Below are positions 56,891-64,000 of a stretch of DNA of 64,000 nt, piece by piece (the first letter of the stretch is position 1; each line of letters starts with the position of its first letter). The translations under genes and the position numbers were made by a program. Source of the stretch: Colwellia sp. (GTDB lineage: Bacteria > Pseudomonadota > Gammaproteobacteria > Enterobacterales > Alteromonadaceae). The notes under the pieces were generated by a model, which was given only the letters and a program-made list of their open reading frames with translations, was not told the origin of the DNA and ran no database searches. The stretch spans positions 49,894 through 113,893 of the forward strand of contig NZ_JABSPA010000009.1 in assembly GCF_013214175.1 (NCBI RefSeq), read 5' to 3'.

Positions 56891-57049
56891 TAACTACTAC
56901 TTCTATTTTTAATAACGGTAAAACCTTACTATCAATTAAGGGTATTGCTGTTAATTGTTGTTGAACAGTAAATGGTATGCCCCCTATGATTTTTAGCCTC
57001 AATTAAGGGTTACGCGCTTGGCTAACCCTACTAAGCATTATTATATTGG

Positions 57050-58099
57050 TTAGTTACTGGCCGAGAGTTCTCTTCGGACTATTTCTGCACCTGCAGTTAA
57101 AGCATTGAGCTTGCCTCTTGCCACTTCATGAGATAAAGGTGCCATGCCACAGTTGGTAGAAGGGTAGAGCTTGTCGGCATCTACAAATTTAAGTGCTTTT
57201 CGTAGGGTATCTGCTACTTCCTCAGGTGTTTCAATGGTATCAGATGCTACGTCAATGGCCCCTACCATCACTTTTTTACCGCGAATAAGTTCAAGTAACT
57301 CCATAGGAACATGAGAGTTGTGACATTCTAGTGAGATAATATCGATATTAGATTTTTGCAGTTTGGGAAAAGCTTCTTCATATTGTCGCCACTCTGACCC
57401 CAAGGTTTTTTTCCAATCTGTATTGGCTTTGATGCCATAACCATAACAAATATGTACAGCCGTTTCACACTTAAGCCCTTCAATTGCTCTTTCTAAACAA
57501 GCAATGCCCCAATCATTAACCTCATCAAAAAACACATTAAATGCTGGCTCATCAAATTGGATAATATCAACACCAGCCGCTTCTAACTCTTTGGCTTCTT
57601 GATTAAGGATTTTAGCAAATTCCCAGGCGAGTTTTTCGCGACTTTTATAATGATCATCATAAAGCGTATCTATCATCGTCATGGGACCAGGCAGAGCCCA
57701 TTTAATAGGTTGCTTGGTTTGCTGACGTAAAAACTTGGCATCTTCAACAAACACTGATTTTTGGCGACTAACAGGGCCAACAACTGTTGGTACACTTGCC
57801 TCATAACGATCACGAATTTTAACGGTTTTACGTTTATCAAAATCAACGCCGTTGAGGTGCTCAAGAAATGTAGTGACAAAGTGTTGGCGGGTTTGTTCGC
57901 CATCACTGACAATATCAATACCTGCTTGTTGTTGATCCTGCAATGACAAACGTAACGCATCGTGTTTGCCTGCAATTAATTCCTCACCTTGTAATTTCCA
58001 GGGTGACCAAAGTGTCTCAGGTTGTGCAAGCCAAGAGGGCTTAGGTAAACTGCCTGCAGTTGAAGTAGGTAATAGTGTTTTAAGAATATTAGTTTTCAT
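57050..58099 (-). CDS. mesD: Folate-independent methionine synthase, MesD type
   Basis: A 349-aa MetE-like protein lacking the N-terminal half of classical MetE. The zinc and homocysteine ligands of the MetE catalytic domain are present: His216 and Cys218 in HICYGYG, Glu258 in SLECH and Cys317 in STNCGMAPL, with QFDEPAF (181-187). Such core-MetE proteins do not use folate. From memory, the MesD family needs oxygen and a partner, MesX (DUF1852), whose gene lies 67 bases upstream on the same strand, which fits the pair exactly. The methyl donor for MesD is not established. Read with the MetR-like regulator and TauE/SafE gene, it forms a methionine module. Confidence 0.9.
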   Translation of the reverse strand: MKTNILKTLLPTSTAGSLPKPSWLAQPETLWSPWKLQGEELIAGKHDALRLSLQDQQQAGIDIVSDGEQTRQHFVTTFLEHLNGVDFDKRKTVKIRDRYEASVPTVVGPVSRQKSVFVEDAKFLRQQTKQPIKWALPGPMTMIDTLYDDHYKSREKLAWEFAKILNQEAKELEAAGVDIIQFDEPAFNVFFDEVNDWGIACLERAIEGLKCETAVHICYGYGIKANTDWKKTLGSEWRQYEEAFPKLQKSNIDIISLECHNSHVPMELLELIRGKKVMVGAIDVASDTIETPEEVADTLRKALKFVDADKLYPSTNCGMAPLSHEVARGKLNALTAGAEIVRRELSASN

Positions 58100-58166
58100 A
58101 ATAGATGATGCCGTAAATTTGGATAATTTATTTAAGGTAAGTATTGAAGCTAGTTTTTGAACCTAG

Positions 58167-59144
58167 CTATTGAACGTAACTAGCAGACCATTGTTCAAGA
58201 ACAGCTTGATAGGGTTTGATGAAGTGCTCTTCAGCAAATTTCCCTTGCTGATTAGCCAACTGGCTACGCTCTGCTCGATCATAAACAATTTGAGTTAATG
58301 AATGATCCAGGTTCTTCAAGTTTGGTTGATAGGATTTTCCTGCAACAGCATTGGCATTATAAATCTCAGGTCGGTAAATTTTTTGAAAGGTTCCCATTGT
58401 GCTAATGGTACTTATAAGCTCAAGGCTAGTGTAATCATTCAGTAAATCACCAAAGAAATAAAAAGCCAAAGGCGCAACACTATTTGGTGGCATAAAATAA
58501 CGAACCTGTAAGCCCATTTTTTTAAAATATTGCTCAGTCAAAGAAGATTCATTTGGCTGGTATTCAACGCCCAATACAGGATGCTGATTTTCAGTTCGAT
58601 GATAGGTTTTGGTATCCGAAACACTGAGACATATAACCGGTGTTTTATTAAAATGTTGTTTATAAACATCTGAATTGACAAAAGACTGAAAGATTTTTCC
58701 ATGCAGTTCGCCAAAGTTATCTGGAATGCTAAACTGAGCCTGCCCCTTATTATGAGCTTGCAGTAATACGCTAAAATCATAATCTCGCACATACGAGGAA
58801 AAATTATTGCCAACAATGCCTTCAATGCGTTTGTTCGTTTTATGATCAACAATATTTGTTTTCAATACTTCAATCGATGGAAATGCTTTACCACCCCCTT
58901 CAATATCTATATCAACGGAAACTATTTCAAGTTCGACAGAATATCGTTCTCCTTTGGGGTTATCCCAATGCGCTAGGGCATTAAAACTATTGTCGATCAT
59001 CTTTAATGCATTGCGTAAGTTCGCTTGGCGGTAGCTTCCTCTGGCCAAATTAGCAAAATTTGTAGTGATTCGCGTATTGTCTGAAGGGTGATAATTTTCA
59101 TCGAGACCAATGCTCTTAATAGTAAATTTAAAGTCTTTATTCAT
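58167..59144 (-). CDS. mesX: MesX, DUF1852 partner of MesD
   Basis: A 325-aa protein of family DUF1852, recognised from the start FKFTIKSIGLDENYHPSDNT and the segment NLARGSYRQANLRNALKMI (about 32-50), with the ending of a typical DUF1852 gene next to a core-MetE gene. From memory, MesX is required for MesD to form methionine and is proposed to help produce or deliver the methyl donor in an oxygen-dependent step. It is first in the mesX-mesD order, 67 bases before mesD. No signal peptide or TM helix. AGGATACAGATCACAATG gives AGGAT about 11 bases before the ATG. Confidence 0.9.
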   Translation of the reverse strand: MNKDFKFTIKSIGLDENYHPSDNTRITTNFANLARGSYRQANLRNALKMIDNSFNALAHWDNPKGERYSVELEIVSVDIDIEGGGKAFPSIEVLKTNIVDHKTNKRIEGIVGNNFSSYVRDYDFSVLLQAHNKGQAQFSIPDNFGELHGKIFQSFVNSDVYKQHFNKTPVICLSVSDTKTYHRTENQHPVLGVEYQPNESSLTEQYFKKMGLQVRYFMPPNSVAPLAFYFFGDLLNDYTSLELISTISTMGTFQKIYRPEIYNANAVAGKSYQPNLKNLDHSLTQIVYDRAERSQLANQQGKFAEEHFIKPYQAVLEQWSASYVQ

Positions 59145-60081
59145 TGTGATCTGTATCCTATGTTCTGAGGTAAAAGCTTGAGATAAAACCTAAATGTATT
59201 GCTTGCTCCTTCCATACTTTCTAATCTTCGTTACTGATTTTCTCAGTCAGTAGTCTTTACAGCCGTTTTGGGTTTATGCCTAAAGGCTTAATTGAGAAGC
59301 AACTGAAATATTGTCTAAAGTTAAAAGCAGAGTGTATTTTATACGTGGTTCGTTACATGAATAAAATTGATTATATTTCATGGATACATGAGCTTTGCTC
59401 ATGGATTATTCTGTTCGTAAGTTTTGGAGCATTGCTACCAGTCATTTCGGTGTTATACGGTCACACCTTTAGTCTTAAACTGATTATCGATCAAATCCCC
59501 CTTTAGAATAATTACGTTCACTTGGAGTTATTCAAATGAGAGTATGACTGAACGTCTACCTTCTTCGATTTAAGTTGAGTTGCTAGATAAAGTTAGACGA
59601 CTCAAAATGGCACGTTTAATTCATGCCGATAAATAGCGAGAACACCGACTTGATAGCAAAGTGGATTATTTATTATGATAAATTTACACCTAAATTAGGT
59701 AAGCTTTTTGGTAACAGTGAGCCTTAACTTTTAACCAATAGATAGTTAAAATTAGTTCACCGCTAATGACTTCTTGGTGCGCAAAGAGGGCATAGTTAGT
59801 AACAGGTATGAAAGGTCAAATTTCCGATCATATAGCTGACCTAAATCTCATACTTGTATGAGGTTTTGAGGATAAGGGCTTTATTATTCCTATAATCAAA
59901 GACTTATTTGGCGTTCGTCATTTAAGAGTGCATTAAACTGACCTTGTTATACAATAAAACATACAAGGTAAAATCTGAAAATAATGCATACAAGCCTAAA
60001 ACAGGTCTTTGATGCCTGTTGAACTTGATAAATTTGGCGTATATATTCCCGTACTCAATCGATTTCATATGGAGAAAACTA
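59145..60081. other. Long intergenic region with repeat copy C
   Basis: 937 bases. Promoters of mesX (leftward) and the first opine dehydrogenase-like gene (rightward) must lie here; neither was clear. Dispersed repeat copy C occupies 59709-59846. An ATG-started 76-codon frame at 59276-59506 encodes a possible one- or two-helix membrane peptide but has no strong ribosome site and is not called. Confidence 0.5.
59709..59846 (+). repeat. Dispersed repeat element, copy C
   Basis: Runs from TGGTAACAGTGAGCCTTAAC through GACTTCTTGGTGCGC to CCGATCATATAGCTGACCTA. It aligns with copies A (21775-21850, opposite strand) and B (43991-44131) over about 80 bases and with B over the distal block as well. 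Confidence 0.75.
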
Positions 60082-61155
60082 ATGAATATAACGATATTGG
60101 GAGCTGGTGCAGGTGGTTCGGTTACAGCCTTCGATTACGCCAATCACGGGCATTCTGTCAGGCTTTTTGATTTTCCAGAGTTTCCCAGTAATATCGAGGC
60201 GATAGCCAAGCAAGGCGGTATCTATGCAGAAGGAGAACTTTCTGGGTTTAGCCCCGTAGCCTACGCAGGGCATGACATCGATAAAGCGTTGGAAGATGCC
60301 GAGCTTATTTATGTCATAGGGCCTGCATTTAGTACATTAGCCTTCGGTGAAGCCTGTGCGGGCAAACTAAAGCCTGGACAAACCGTTATTATTAGCCCCG
60401 GCTCCTGTGCAGGTGCTCTAGTATTCAAGCAAGCTGCTGGACTGAAGCTTGAGGATTATTCTGTACTGATTGCGGAAACCCATACTCTTCAGTATGCCGT
60501 TCGTCTACTTGAAGCGGGTAGAGTGCATGTATTTCTCAAATTGAAAGCTGGCAATCTTCTGGCGGCCCTGCCTAGCCGACATACCGCTGAGATTTTACAA
60601 TTGATTGTGGATGTATATCCGGGAATGGAACCAGCACACAACGTGATCCAGACCAGTTTGCAAAATGCCAACCCCGTTATTCACCCTGCCGTATCATTGA
60701 CTAACGCGGCACGCATTGAAGGGGCTGGCGATTTTCTGTTTTACGAAGAAGGTGTGAGCGATTCTGTGGGACGGCTCATTGAGGCTGTCGATCGGGAGAG
60801 AATTGCCATCGGCGAGCGTCTGGGTATTACCATCCTCTCTGATCCGGAAATAGGCATACATCAGGGCTATATGCGGGAAAACAACTACGGTTCAGCTTAT
60901 CGAAATGCGCCTAGTTTTCAGGGTATTCCTGCCCAACCACAACTTGATCATCGTTATATTAATGAGGATGTCGGTTACGGTCTTGTATTCATGTCTGGGT
61001 TGGCGAAGCAGATCGGCGTAGAGACTCCAAGCATTGATGCCATCATCCAGATCACGTCGGTACTGATGAATCGTGACTATGCAGCAGAGGCGCTACGCAC
61101 ACCAGAATCACTCGGTATTGCGGGCCTGTCAGTAACAGAACTCTACAGCCTTTAA
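60082..61155 (+). CDS. Opine dehydrogenase-family oxidoreductase 1
   Basis: A 357-aa protein of the NAD/NADP octopine/nopaline dehydrogenase family. The ATG at 60082 follows GGAG and gives the Rossmann start MNITILGAGAGGSVTAFDYA. The C-terminal opine domain contains NANPVIHPAVSLTNAARIE (about 203-221), with the conserved His, and a region HRYINEDVGYGLVFMSGLA. Family members join an amino acid to a keto acid or reduce related imino intermediates; some make metallophores such as staphylopine. A second, diverged family member follows 308 bases downstream. Base use is a little more G+C-rich than its neighbours, hinting at transfer. The substrates are not deducible. Confidence 0.88.
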   Translation: MNITILGAGAGGSVTAFDYANHGHSVRLFDFPEFPSNIEAIAKQGGIYAEGELSGFSPVAYAGHDIDKALEDAELIYVIGPAFSTLAFGEACAGKLKPGQTVIISPGSCAGALVFKQAAGLKLEDYSVLIAETHTLQYAVRLLEAGRVHVFLKLKAGNLLAALPSRHTAEILQLIVDVYPGMEPAHNVIQTSLQNANPVIHPAVSLTNAARIEGAGDFLFYEEGVSDSVGRLIEAVDRERIAIGERLGITILSDPEIGIHQGYMRENNYGSAYRNAPSFQGIPAQPQLDHRYINEDVGYGLVFMSGLAKQIGVETPSIDAIIQITSVLMNRDYAAEALRTPESLGIAGLSVTELYSL

Positions 61156-61310
61156 TTCAACTATTCCGACATCTTTCAAGAATATACGCTATAATGCAAC
61201 CACAAAATTCACACTGATCATTTTACTACCTGTAGTAATCGGTTAAGTTATTGGAATTAGGTACTGTTTGAACTAGCGTTTTAGATAATTAACTCTAAAC
61301 ACACATCTGC

Positions 61311-61387
61311 ATTCTACATTCTACATTCTACATTCTACATTCTACATTCTACATTCTACATTCTACATTCTACATTCTACATTCTAC
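61311..61387. repeat. Tandem heptanucleotide repeat, 11 perfect copies of ATTCTAC
   Basis: 77 bases made of eleven uninterrupted ATTCTAC units, ending 76 bases before the start codon of the second opine dehydrogenase-like gene. Perfect copies suggest recent slippage and a length-variable locus. Confidence 0.98.
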
Positions 61388-61405
61388 ATTTCTATTGTTT
61401 TATGC

Positions 61406-61436
61406 TTTCAAAGGATGAGTATTTAATCCTTTGAAA
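61406..61436. promoter_or_regulatory. Perfect 11-bp inverted repeat before opine dehydrogenase-like gene 2
   Basis: TTTCAAAGGAT (61406-61416) and ATCCTTTGAAA (61426-61436) are exact reverse complements separated by 9 bases, ending 27 bases before the ATG at 61464. It lies in the 5' untranslated or promoter region and may be an operator or an mRNA hairpin. There is no T tract. Confidence 0.65.
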
Positions 61437-61463
61437 TAAGATCAATCATTAAAAGGAAGAATA

Positions 61464-62636
61464 ATGAAAATTACCATAATTGGAGCTGGTAACGCAGGTT
61501 CTGCTTGTGCGTTTATGGCTGCCGAGGCTGGACATAAAGTAAGACTATTGAAGACATCAAATCGTATTACACATGATGAACACTTTGAAGCAATGGTCAG
61601 CAATAAAGGAATATATTGCGTCAATAACACCAACAATGGCCATTTTACCGACAGTGCCGATGATGCCGAAAAAACTTTCCAACCCTTGGAAATGATCACT
61701 AGAGATCCCAAAGAAGCGATTGAGGGAGCAGATGTTGTGATGATTTTCATTCAAACTACATACCATCAAGCTTTAGCTGAACGGATTGCAAAGTATTTTC
61801 AGGATGATCAATTGGTCATGTTAGTCCCAGGATACGCAGGAAGTTTGTTTTATCATCAATTTTGCGATAATAATCCAATCTTTGCTGAGGGTGAATCAAC
61901 CCCTAATGATGCAAGAATAGTCTCACCTGGTACAGTAAAAGTCTTATTTAAAAATGTCAGAAACTCTCTATCATTTTTTCCAGCTTCAAGAACTACTGAA
62001 GGCATGGCCATTGCCTCCCGTTTATTTCCTGCCTATAACATTGAAATGAACAACGTTCGAAAACATATATTCGAATCAGCACTACATAATCCCAATATCA
62101 TTGTTCACACAGTGGGCATGTATGTTATGTACCCGATGCTCGAGTATTGTGCAAAACACCATCCTGATGAAGTTCCATATATGTACAGAGACGCACTTTC
62201 GACAGACATGGCATGGTTGATGATAGAGAAATTAGACGCGGAAAAAATGGCTGTATTAAATGCACTAGGATGTGAAGCAATACCTTATCTAGAGGCCTGT
62301 TTATTTAGAAACGAGGAAGATCTCACGCAAAACCCAAGAGATGTATTTGAAAGTTATAAATTATCATCACCACCAGGTCCCTATAGTTTTGATAATCGTT
62401 ACATTACAGAAGATGTTCCTATGGGATTGGTTTTATTAGCATCATTAGGTGATAAATTGAATATTGCTGTGCCTGAGTGTCATCGCTTAATAGAGATGTG
62501 TGGTGGCATTTTAAAAAGAGATTTTTATAAAGAAGGAAGAACCTTAACTTCATTAGGTTTAGGTGCATTATCAACAGAGGACCTATTATCTTTTGTCAAT
62601 GACGGTATAGTACCAATCAAAAAATTGATTGCATAA
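61464..62636 (+). CDS. Opine dehydrogenase-family oxidoreductase 2
   Basis: A 390-aa protein of the same family as the gene upstream but clearly diverged. Rossmann start MKITIIGAGNAGSACAFMAA, then the opine dehydrogenase domain with ESALHNPNIIVHTVGMYVMY (about 206-225), including the family histidine region, and FDNRYITEDVPMGLVLLASL (about 310-329), which parallels HRYINEDVGYGLVFMSGLA in the first gene. AAGGAAG precedes the ATG. Its upstream region carries the heptamer repeat and an 11-bp dyad. A hairpin follows the gene (62642-62676). The product and substrates are unknown. Confidence 0.88.
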   Translation: MKITIIGAGNAGSACAFMAAEAGHKVRLLKTSNRITHDEHFEAMVSNKGIYCVNNTNNGHFTDSADDAEKTFQPLEMITRDPKEAIEGADVVMIFIQTTYHQALAERIAKYFQDDQLVMLVPGYAGSLFYHQFCDNNPIFAEGESTPNDARIVSPGTVKVLFKNVRNSLSFFPASRTTEGMAIASRLFPAYNIEMNNVRKHIFESALHNPNIIVHTVGMYVMYPMLEYCAKHHPDEVPYMYRDALSTDMAWLMIEKLDAEKMAVLNALGCEAIPYLEACLFRNEEDLTQNPRDVFESYKLSSPPGPYSFDNRYITEDVPMGLVLLASLGDKLNIAVPECHRLIEMCGGILKRDFYKEGRTLTSLGLGALSTEDLLSFVNDGIVPIKKLIA

Positions 62637-62641
62637 TGAAG

Positions 62642-62676
62642 GAGGAGGTAAGTATAAATTTTATCCTTACCTCCTC
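62642..62676 (+). terminator. Hairpin after opine dehydrogenase-like gene 2
   Basis: GAGGAGGTAAG (62642-62652) and CTTACCTCCTC (62666-62676) are perfect reverse complements with an AT-rich loop. The T tract is missing, but its position just after the stop suggests a terminator. Confidence 0.65.
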
Positions 62677-62701
62677 ACTACACAAACCAATTTATTTTAA
62701 G

Positions 62702-62732
62702 GTCAGCTATCCCTAAGATAGTGATCATAAAA
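62702..62732. repeat. Palindromic repeat at the end of the recombinase remnant
   Basis: GTCAGCTATCCCTAAGATAG and following bases match 54846-54877. It overlaps the 3' end of the recombinase remnant. Confidence 0.6.
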
Positions 62733-62965
62733 GTGAAGTCTTTTTGCCATGAGCAATATCCATCACTTTAAGCTTAATTAAATCACATGCTCTTAATTTA
62801 CAGTCTAGAGCCAAATTAAACATTGTTAATTCACGTAAATTATTTGCTAAATCAAGCCTTGTTCTAATAGACCAAATTTCCTCAAGTTTTAGGGGACGTT
62901 TTTGACCAACCAGTTTTCCTTTATTCCAGCTAGATTTTTTGGGGGTATGGAATCATGTCATACAT
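62725..62965 (-). pseudogene. Tyrosine recombinase (integrase) remnant
   Basis: From ATG at 62965 (AGGAG upstream) the frame begins MYDMIPYPQKI and stops. With a one-base shift at the A run the translation continues KLVGQKRPLKLEEIWSIRTR and LDLANNLRELTMFNLALDCK, then LRACDLIKLKVMDIAHG, before ending at 62725. This is the N-terminal/early catalytic part of a short tyrosine-type recombinase family; CKLRACDLI corresponds to the region of the first catalytic arginine. The C-terminal catalytic half (H-x-x-R, Tyr) is missing. It is a decayed, truncated gene. Confidence 0.75.
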
Positions 62966-63192
62966 AATAGTGCTCCTATGGTTTAAAGGACTATAAGTAT
63001 GGCTGTGGCTAATGTTCAGAATTGTGCCAAAGCGGAAGTTAGCAACTTGTTAATCCTAACGTCCGCTTCAAGCTCACTGAGGATATTAGCTTTTCCATAA
63101 AGTTTTTGGTGCACTTTTACGTCAGTTAAACGCATAAGCCTGTCAATATTTAGGAAACTTGTTACAATGCTATTTTTGATTTTAGGTAGACT

Positions 63193-63522
63193 ATGAATAA
63201 AAGTAATGACCCGCTACACGGCGTGAAACTTGAACAGATTCTCACCGAACTGGAGAAGAAAATTGGTTGGGATAAGATGGGTGAGATGCTTAATATTCGT
63301 TGTTTTACCAATAAACCGCGTCTTAAATCAAGTTTGAAATTTCTGCGTACAACCCCTTGGGCACGCAGTAGAGTTGAAATTTTATACCTAAAAACATTTT
63401 GTAGTAAGCATAAAGAAACGGGGAAATTAATCAGGGGGATACTCGCCCAGAAAACAGCAGTAGCAGAAACGACTTCCACCAAGCCCGCTCCCTTTGTTTG
63501 GCCAACATCCAAAAACAAATAG
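63193..63522 (+). CDS. VF530-family DNA-binding protein
   Basis: A 109-aa protein of the VF530 (DUF2132) family, recognised from DPLHGVKLEQILTELEKKIGW (DPLHG at 6-10), INIRCFTNKPRLKSSLKFLR-like text at about 33-51 and RTTPWARSRVE (about 51-61). VF530 domains bind DNA; their cellular role is poorly defined. The first 70 residues hold the domain, and the C-terminal 30-40 residues are a basic/Ala-Thr-rich tail. AGGTAG lies before the ATG. It stands alone. Confidence 0.9.
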   Translation: MNKSNDPLHGVKLEQILTELEKKIGWDKMGEMLNIRCFTNKPRLKSSLKFLRTTPWARSRVEILYLKTFCSKHKETGKLIRGILAQKTAVAETTSTKPAPFVWPTSKNK

Positions 63523-63649
63523 ACTATGCCACACTGAAGACATTAGTATTTGAAAATTTTAGTATGTTTTGATCTACAGCTGACATTGCTTAACAATCAC
63601 ATTCCTCTAGCAGTTTTGTCTTATCCCCCGCATGCACGCCTTGGCGGAC

Positions 63650-63666
63650 AGCACCATTTCGGTGCA
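63650..63666. promoter_or_regulatory. NtrC-type enhancer palindrome
   Basis: AGCACCATTTCGGTGCA matches the NtrC consensus TGCACC-N5-GGTGCA with one base off at the left end. It lies about 115 bases upstream of the sigma-54 -24 element, the distance expected for an enhancer. Confidence 0.75.
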
Positions 63667-63781
63667 AAGAAGACCCCTTCAACCCGGTAACCGCTATATA
63701 TTACCAGACAGTGGTTATTTTTTTTGTTGTATAAAAAACTAACTCTTTGTAATAAAAGAGTTAATTTTTATATGCAATAGA

Positions 63782-63797
63782 TGGCACGGCTGTTGCT
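63782..63797 (+). promoter_or_regulatory. Consensus sigma-54 promoter of the CBS-domain gene
   Basis: TGGCACGGCTGTTGCT is a perfect match to TGGCAC-N5-TTGCW. The predicted start site is about 60 bases before the CBS-domain ATG. Confidence 0.9.
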
Positions 63798-63867
63798 TTC
63801 TATCATTCGACAACAAATAACAATCAACAATACCCAAACGAGCGACCCACCGCTTCAGGAGCCTAAC

Positions 63868-64000
63868 ATGCAGACCATCATCGCTGAAACCATCATGGAC
63901 AGTTCACCGTTATCATTTCGTCCCGATAGCGGGGTGATCGTCGCCCTGCGCCAGCTGCTAACCGCCAGTATGTCCGGTGCACCGGTGGTTGATGCAGATA
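63868..64000 (+). CDS. CBS-domain protein, cut by the window edge
   Basis: The first 44 codons of a gene starting at ATG 63868, preceded by AGGAG 6 bases upstream. The translation MQTIIAETIMDSSPLSFRPD then GVIVALRQLLTASMSGAPVVDAD shows the beta-alpha pattern and SGxPVVD motif of a CBS domain, a module that binds adenine nucleotides. G+C in this stretch is visibly higher than in neighbouring genes. The rest is outside the window. The sigma-54 promoter and NtrC-type site upstream suggest control by nitrogen status. Confidence 0.75.
   Translation, partial: MQTIIAETIMDSSPLSFRPDSGVIVALRQLLTASMSGAPVVDAD

Larger units (their letters stand above)
61156..61463. other. Intergenic region with an 11-copy heptamer repeat and an operator-like dyad
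   Basis: 308 bases between the two opine dehydrogenase-like genes. It holds eleven ATTCTAC units (61311-61387) and a perfect 11-bp dyad (61406-61436) just before the second gene. Nothing else is seen. Confidence 0.85.
62637..63192. other. Region with recombinase remnant and hairpins
   Basis: 556 bases holding the terminator-like hairpin (62642-62676), the recombinase remnant (62725-62965), and a further hairpin AGCGGAAGTTAG (63031-63042) / CTAACGTCCGCT (63056-63067), 12 bp with one mismatch. Confidence 0.6.
63523..63867. other. Intergenic region with a sigma-54/NtrC control region
   Basis: 345 bases upstream of the CBS-domain gene, containing the NtrC-type palindrome (63650-63666), the sigma-54 promoter (63782-63797) and the ribosome site AGGAG (about 63857-63861). 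Confidence 0.8.

Noticed and set aside
56891..57049. Possible SAM or cobalamin riboswitch near the methionine module
   Set aside because: No conserved riboswitch core was recognised in this gap or upstream of mesX. The MetR-like regulator is a sufficient explanation.
59276..59506. 76-codon plus-strand ORF encoding a possible membrane peptide
   Set aside because: No convincing ribosome site and no recognised family. It lies in a decayed intergene next to repeat copy C. Kept only as a note.

Overview
The window reads as a chromosome segment of an AT-rich marine gammaproteobacterium of the Alteromonadales, most like Colwellia. That placement is inferred from the families and neighbourhoods seen (MATE-uvrB, queC/queE, fdhD with a YdeP-type oxidoreductase, PEP-CTERM, secreted PPC-domain hydrolases, MesD/MesX, VF530) and from low G+C. 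It is not based on any search. Two tandem tRNA-Asn genes open the window. No rRNA, CRISPR array, complete insertion sequence or intact prophage was seen.

Layout. 1-900: tRNA-Asn pair with a strong stable-RNA promoter, then a cluster of three DnaA boxes ahead of a MATE exporter gene that overlaps uvrB. 4.3-11.2 kb: a potassium channel, divergent queC/queE, alr, a fragment resembling the start of murQ, a frameshifted GGDEF gene and an FAD oxidoreductase. 11.9-21.4 kb: fdhD convergent with a YdeP-like molybdoenzyme, a 2OG-Fe(II) oxygenase, a secreted subtilase and a large exported protein. 22-27.3 kb: a PP2C/kinase fusion, a nitrate transporter behind an apparent sigma-54/NtrC promoter, and mgtE. 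27.7-36 kb: a PEP-CTERM protein, two small exported proteins (one 2H-phosphoesterase-like), a giant extracellular nuclease and a metallophosphoesterase. 36.5-43.5 kb: a CDP-alcohol phosphatidyltransferase next to a cytidylyltransferase, a DUF1353 protein, a LysR/PACE efflux pair, and an operon of a thioredoxin-like protein with a cytochrome c-PHM-type copper monooxygenase.

44.8-49.9 kb is a three-gene operon: an HTH / degenerate cyclase-like / STAND ATPase regulator, a DUF917 protein and an Asp/Glu/hydantoin racemase-family protein. 50.5-54.5 kb is an accessory island holding an unrecognised 256-aa protein, a lipoprotein, a decayed ORF, a roughly 116-bp direct duplication and a phospholipase C-type phosphoesterase that lacks a signal peptide. 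55-59.1 kb is a methionine module: a MetR-like regulator, a TauE/SafE permease, MesD and MesX. 60-62.6 kb carries two opine-dehydrogenase-family genes separated by eleven perfect copies of a 7-bp repeat. The right end has a tyrosine recombinase remnant, a VF530 protein and the start of a CBS-domain gene behind a consensus sigma-54 promoter with an upstream NtrC-type palindrome.

Themes: nitrogen control probably reaches two loci (nitrate transporter and CBS gene). Several intergenic regions hold decayed mobile DNA, including a dispersed element present three times. The best candidates for undescribed biology are the STAND-DUF917-racemase operon, the cytochrome-PHM/thioredoxin operon, the duplicated-intergene island with a leaderless phospholipase, and the heptamer-repeat-linked opine dehydrogenase pair. 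All calls come from reading the sequence and conceptual translations; no alignment or structure prediction was run.
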